Shown piece after piece: positions 62,171 through 64,000 of a DNA stretch of 64,000 nt; position 1 is the first letter of the stretch, and each line of letters opens with the position of its first letter. The stretch lies in the NCBI GenBank assembly GCA_024331045.1, contig JANDJC010000001.1:62001-126000 (forward strand), written 5' to 3'. Below the pieces are notes generated by a model, which saw only the letters and a program-made list of their open reading frames with translations, ran no database searches and was not told the DNA's origin. The position numbers and the translations under genes are program-made. This DNA is from Nitrospira sp. Lineage in GTDB: Bacteria > Nitrospirota > Nitrospiria > Nitrospirales > Nitrospiraceae.

Positions 62171-62641
62171 CTAGGATGTAGAAGAAGACGACTGATCCGG
62201 GACCAGATCCAGCTCGGACAGGATGTAAGCGACGATGTCGGCTTGCCGATCAACCACTATTCGGTCCACGTCGACGACGAGGTCCGTGCAGGAAATGCGT
62301 TGGTTTTCTTGAGCCAGCCCCGTCTCAATTCGGCGGGCAAGTTTGCACCATGCTATTGCCTGCACAAAGAGCTCTTCGATCCGCTGTTCAGCAGCCTGAC
62401 GTTCCTCAAGATCGAGTGCCAGCAAGGGCACCGCCAATCGATCCGTTGGTCGCAGCGCCTGCCGGAGACGGGCGACCTGCTCACAGGCGATTTCGACAAC
62501 AACCTGGATACCGGCTTTCCAGCTCCGCTTCTTGACGTTGAACACGCATGCCAACACCTCGATTGTCCCCTGAACCGGCTCCGGCCCAAAAAACAAGGTC
62601 ACGCGATAGGGTGAGGATCCGCCGAACAGTTCTTTCATCAT
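62171..62641 (-). CDS. Hypothetical cytoplasmic protein
   Basis: 156 residues from the ATG at 62641 (a second ATG follows at 62638; an upstream frame to 62731 adds 30 basic residues). SPYRVTLFFGPEPVQGTIEVLACVFNVKKRSWKAGIQVVVEI looks like a beta-rich core, followed by long charged helices and a serine tail. Codon use is good. No domain was recognised. It diverges from the M24 peptidase gene. Confidence 0.7.
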   Translation of the reverse strand: MMKELFGGSSPYRVTLFFGPEPVQGTIEVLACVFNVKKRSWKAGIQVVVEIACEQVARLRQALRPTDRLAVPLLALDLEERQAAEQRIEELFVQAIAWCKLARRIETGLAQENQRISCTDLVVDVDRIVVDRQADIVAYILSELDLVPDQSSSSTS

Positions 62642-62760
62642 AAAGAGTCCGGGCATTTTACCATGTCGAGCCACCGGACTCCGGGCATTCCGAGCCCCCT
62701 GCTTGCCATCCCCTCGATCGCTATCTCCCAAATTGACGTATTCCGCTCATCCCGAATAAG

Positions 62761-63972
62761 ATGGCGTACGTGGACTCCTTGGCCCACCACCAGCGCGTTG
62801 CCTTCATTCAGGAAGCCCTCCGAGCAACACAGGGGCTGGATGGATGGCTGTTTTATGACTTTCGGGGGAGTGATCCCCTCGCGTATCGGGTCTTGTTGCT
62901 CGACCGAGCTCGGCATGTCACGAGGCGGTGGTACTATTGGATTCCGGCTTCCGGCACACCGATAAAACTTCTCCATCGAATCGAACCCCATGTCTTGGAC
63001 GAGTTGCCCGGCGACACCTACTCTTATGTCTCATGGGAGCAACAACGAACGTTGCTTGCGTCGCTGCTTCGTGGCTGCCATCGCATCGCCATGCAGTATT
63101 CTCCGTTGAACGCCGTTCCCTATGTCTCCCGGGTGGATGCGGGCACCATCGACTTAATCCGCAGCCTGGGGGTCGACGTCGTGACATCGGCCGATTTGGT
63201 TCAGCAATTCGAGGCGGTCTGGACCGACGAACAATTGGAGTCCCATCGGTACGCCATCACGGCGCTGCGGACAATCGTCGATGACGCCTTTGAGTACATC
63301 AGGTCGGCGCTCACCAACTCCTGTTCGTTGACCGAGCACGACGTGCAGCAGTTTCTGCTGGCTCGCATCCACGATGCGGGCATGGTCACCTCTGGTGCCC
63401 CCATCGTCGCGGCCGACGCTCACAGTGCTGATCCCCACTACAGTCCCACAGTATCGAGTGCCACCCCCATCACGCGTGACAGTTTGATTTTGATAGATCT
63501 CTGGGCCAAACAAAAAGAGCCCGGGGCGGTCTACGGCGACATCACCTGGACCTGCTATACCAGTAGCCACGTGCCGGCGCCGCAGGCTCAGATTTTTGAG
63601 GTCGTCCGACGCGGACGCGATGCGGCGCTTTCATTCCTTCGAGACCAGGTGACCCAAGGTCATTTCCCTTACGGATGGGAGGTCGATGACGTATGCCGTG
63701 CCGTCATCCGAGCAGCGGGCTATGGCGAATACTTCGTGCATCGGACCGGCCATTCCATCGGCGAAGAGGTCCATGGCAACGGGGCCAACATCGATAACCT
63801 GGAGACACGGGACGAACGACGGCTCTTGCCACGTACCTGTTTTTCCCTGGAGCCTGGCATTTATCTGCCCGGTAAATTTGGTATTCGTAGTGAACTGGAC
63901 GTCTACCTCGCCGATCGCGAAGTGGTGACCTACGGCACTCCGCTCCAAACGGCCATCGTTCCTCTTTTTTGA
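62761..63972 (+). CDS. M24-family metallopeptidase (Xaa-Pro aminopeptidase-like)
   Basis: 403 residues. An N-terminal creatinase-like domain (GWLFYDFRGSDPLAYRVL) precedes the pita-bread catalytic domain. All five metal ligands can be placed: Asp in LILIDLWAK, Asp in YGDITWT, His in HRTGHSIGEEVHG, Glu in FSLEPGIYLPG and Glu in IRSELDVYL. True Xaa-Pro activity versus another peptide bond cannot be decided. No strong ribosome binding site precedes the ATG. The last 28 bases of the window hold nothing. Confidence 0.93.
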   Translation: MAYVDSLAHHQRVAFIQEALRATQGLDGWLFYDFRGSDPLAYRVLLLDRARHVTRRWYYWIPASGTPIKLLHRIEPHVLDELPGDTYSYVSWEQQRTLLASLLRGCHRIAMQYSPLNAVPYVSRVDAGTIDLIRSLGVDVVTSADLVQQFEAVWTDEQLESHRYAITALRTIVDDAFEYIRSALTNSCSLTEHDVQQFLLARIHDAGMVTSGAPIVAADAHSADPHYSPTVSSATPITRDSLILIDLWAKQKEPGAVYGDITWTCYTSSHVPAPQAQIFEVVRRGRDAALSFLRDQVTQGHFPYGWEVDDVCRAVIRAAGYGEYFVHRTGHSIGEEVHGNGANIDNLETRDERRLLPRTCFSLEPGIYLPGKFGIRSELDVYLADREVVTYGTPLQTAIVPLF

Positions 63973-64000
63973 TACCGCAAGCGGCTACGACTCTTTGCCA

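Overview
The window looks like a chromosomal segment of a Nitrospira-type nitrite-oxidising bacterium (phylum Nitrospirota). The main reason is the respiratory complex I operon: nuoA-B-C-D-G-I-J-K-L-M-M-N in one direction, with two different nuoM genes, an FDH-like nuoG, and no nuoE, nuoF or nuoH. Such 2M complexes are known from Nitrospira. The fairly high GC, paired SUMF1-fold proteins and many two-component genes fit. The assignment is inferred from gene content, not from a marker-gene search. Layout: 0.4-6.3 kb, a reverse-strand pilus/pseudopilus cluster (prepilin peptidase, four minor prepilins, GspE/PilB-like ATPase) with an orphan LuxR-type regulator facing it. 6.8-13.5 kb, housekeeping genes on the reverse strand (surE-dedA-cysS-rlmB, tRNA-Pro, a MerR regulator, ihfA-like, cimA).

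13.6-23.5 kb is the most striking accessory region. A CarH-type (B12-binding, MerR-family) photoreceptor repressor on the reverse strand faces a forward run of about ten genes: zinc-ribbon protein, SUMF1-fold protein, small exported protein, second SUMF1-fold protein, small membrane protein, TIGR01777 oxidoreductase, a 48-residue ORF, CPD photolyase, DUF523-DUF1722 protein and CbiX-like chelatase, followed by pyrE. Between carH and the run lie two good sigma70-like promoters and three exact-period 11-bp direct repeats with a TGAAC core. That is the tandem-repeat operator layout known for CarH tetramers. I read this as a light- and B12-controlled photoprotection operon with lineage-specific additions.

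23.5-29.1 kb holds a lipoprotein, a rhodanese, a NAGPA-domain protein, a hybrid kinase and a CHASE3-type kinase with an Rcp1-like regulator. 29.2-43.1 kb is the complex I operon. 43.8-47.8 kb encodes an OmpA-domain protein with a long tail, then a PriA homologue that has lost helicase motifs I, II and VI. 47.8-50.8 kb is a second signalling cluster, including a histidine kinase with a degenerate ATP-binding domain. 51.2-55.8 kb carries tRNA-Leu, a HAD phosphatase, queE, pepA and nagZ.

55.9-58.1 kb is a decayed NarX/NarL-type two-component pair with many frameshifts and stops. The window ends with two small ORFs, an APC permease with a class I glutamine-amidotransferase-like hydrolase and an exported protein, a hypothetical gene and an M24 metallopeptidase. 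No CRISPR array, insertion sequence, rRNA or integrase was seen.
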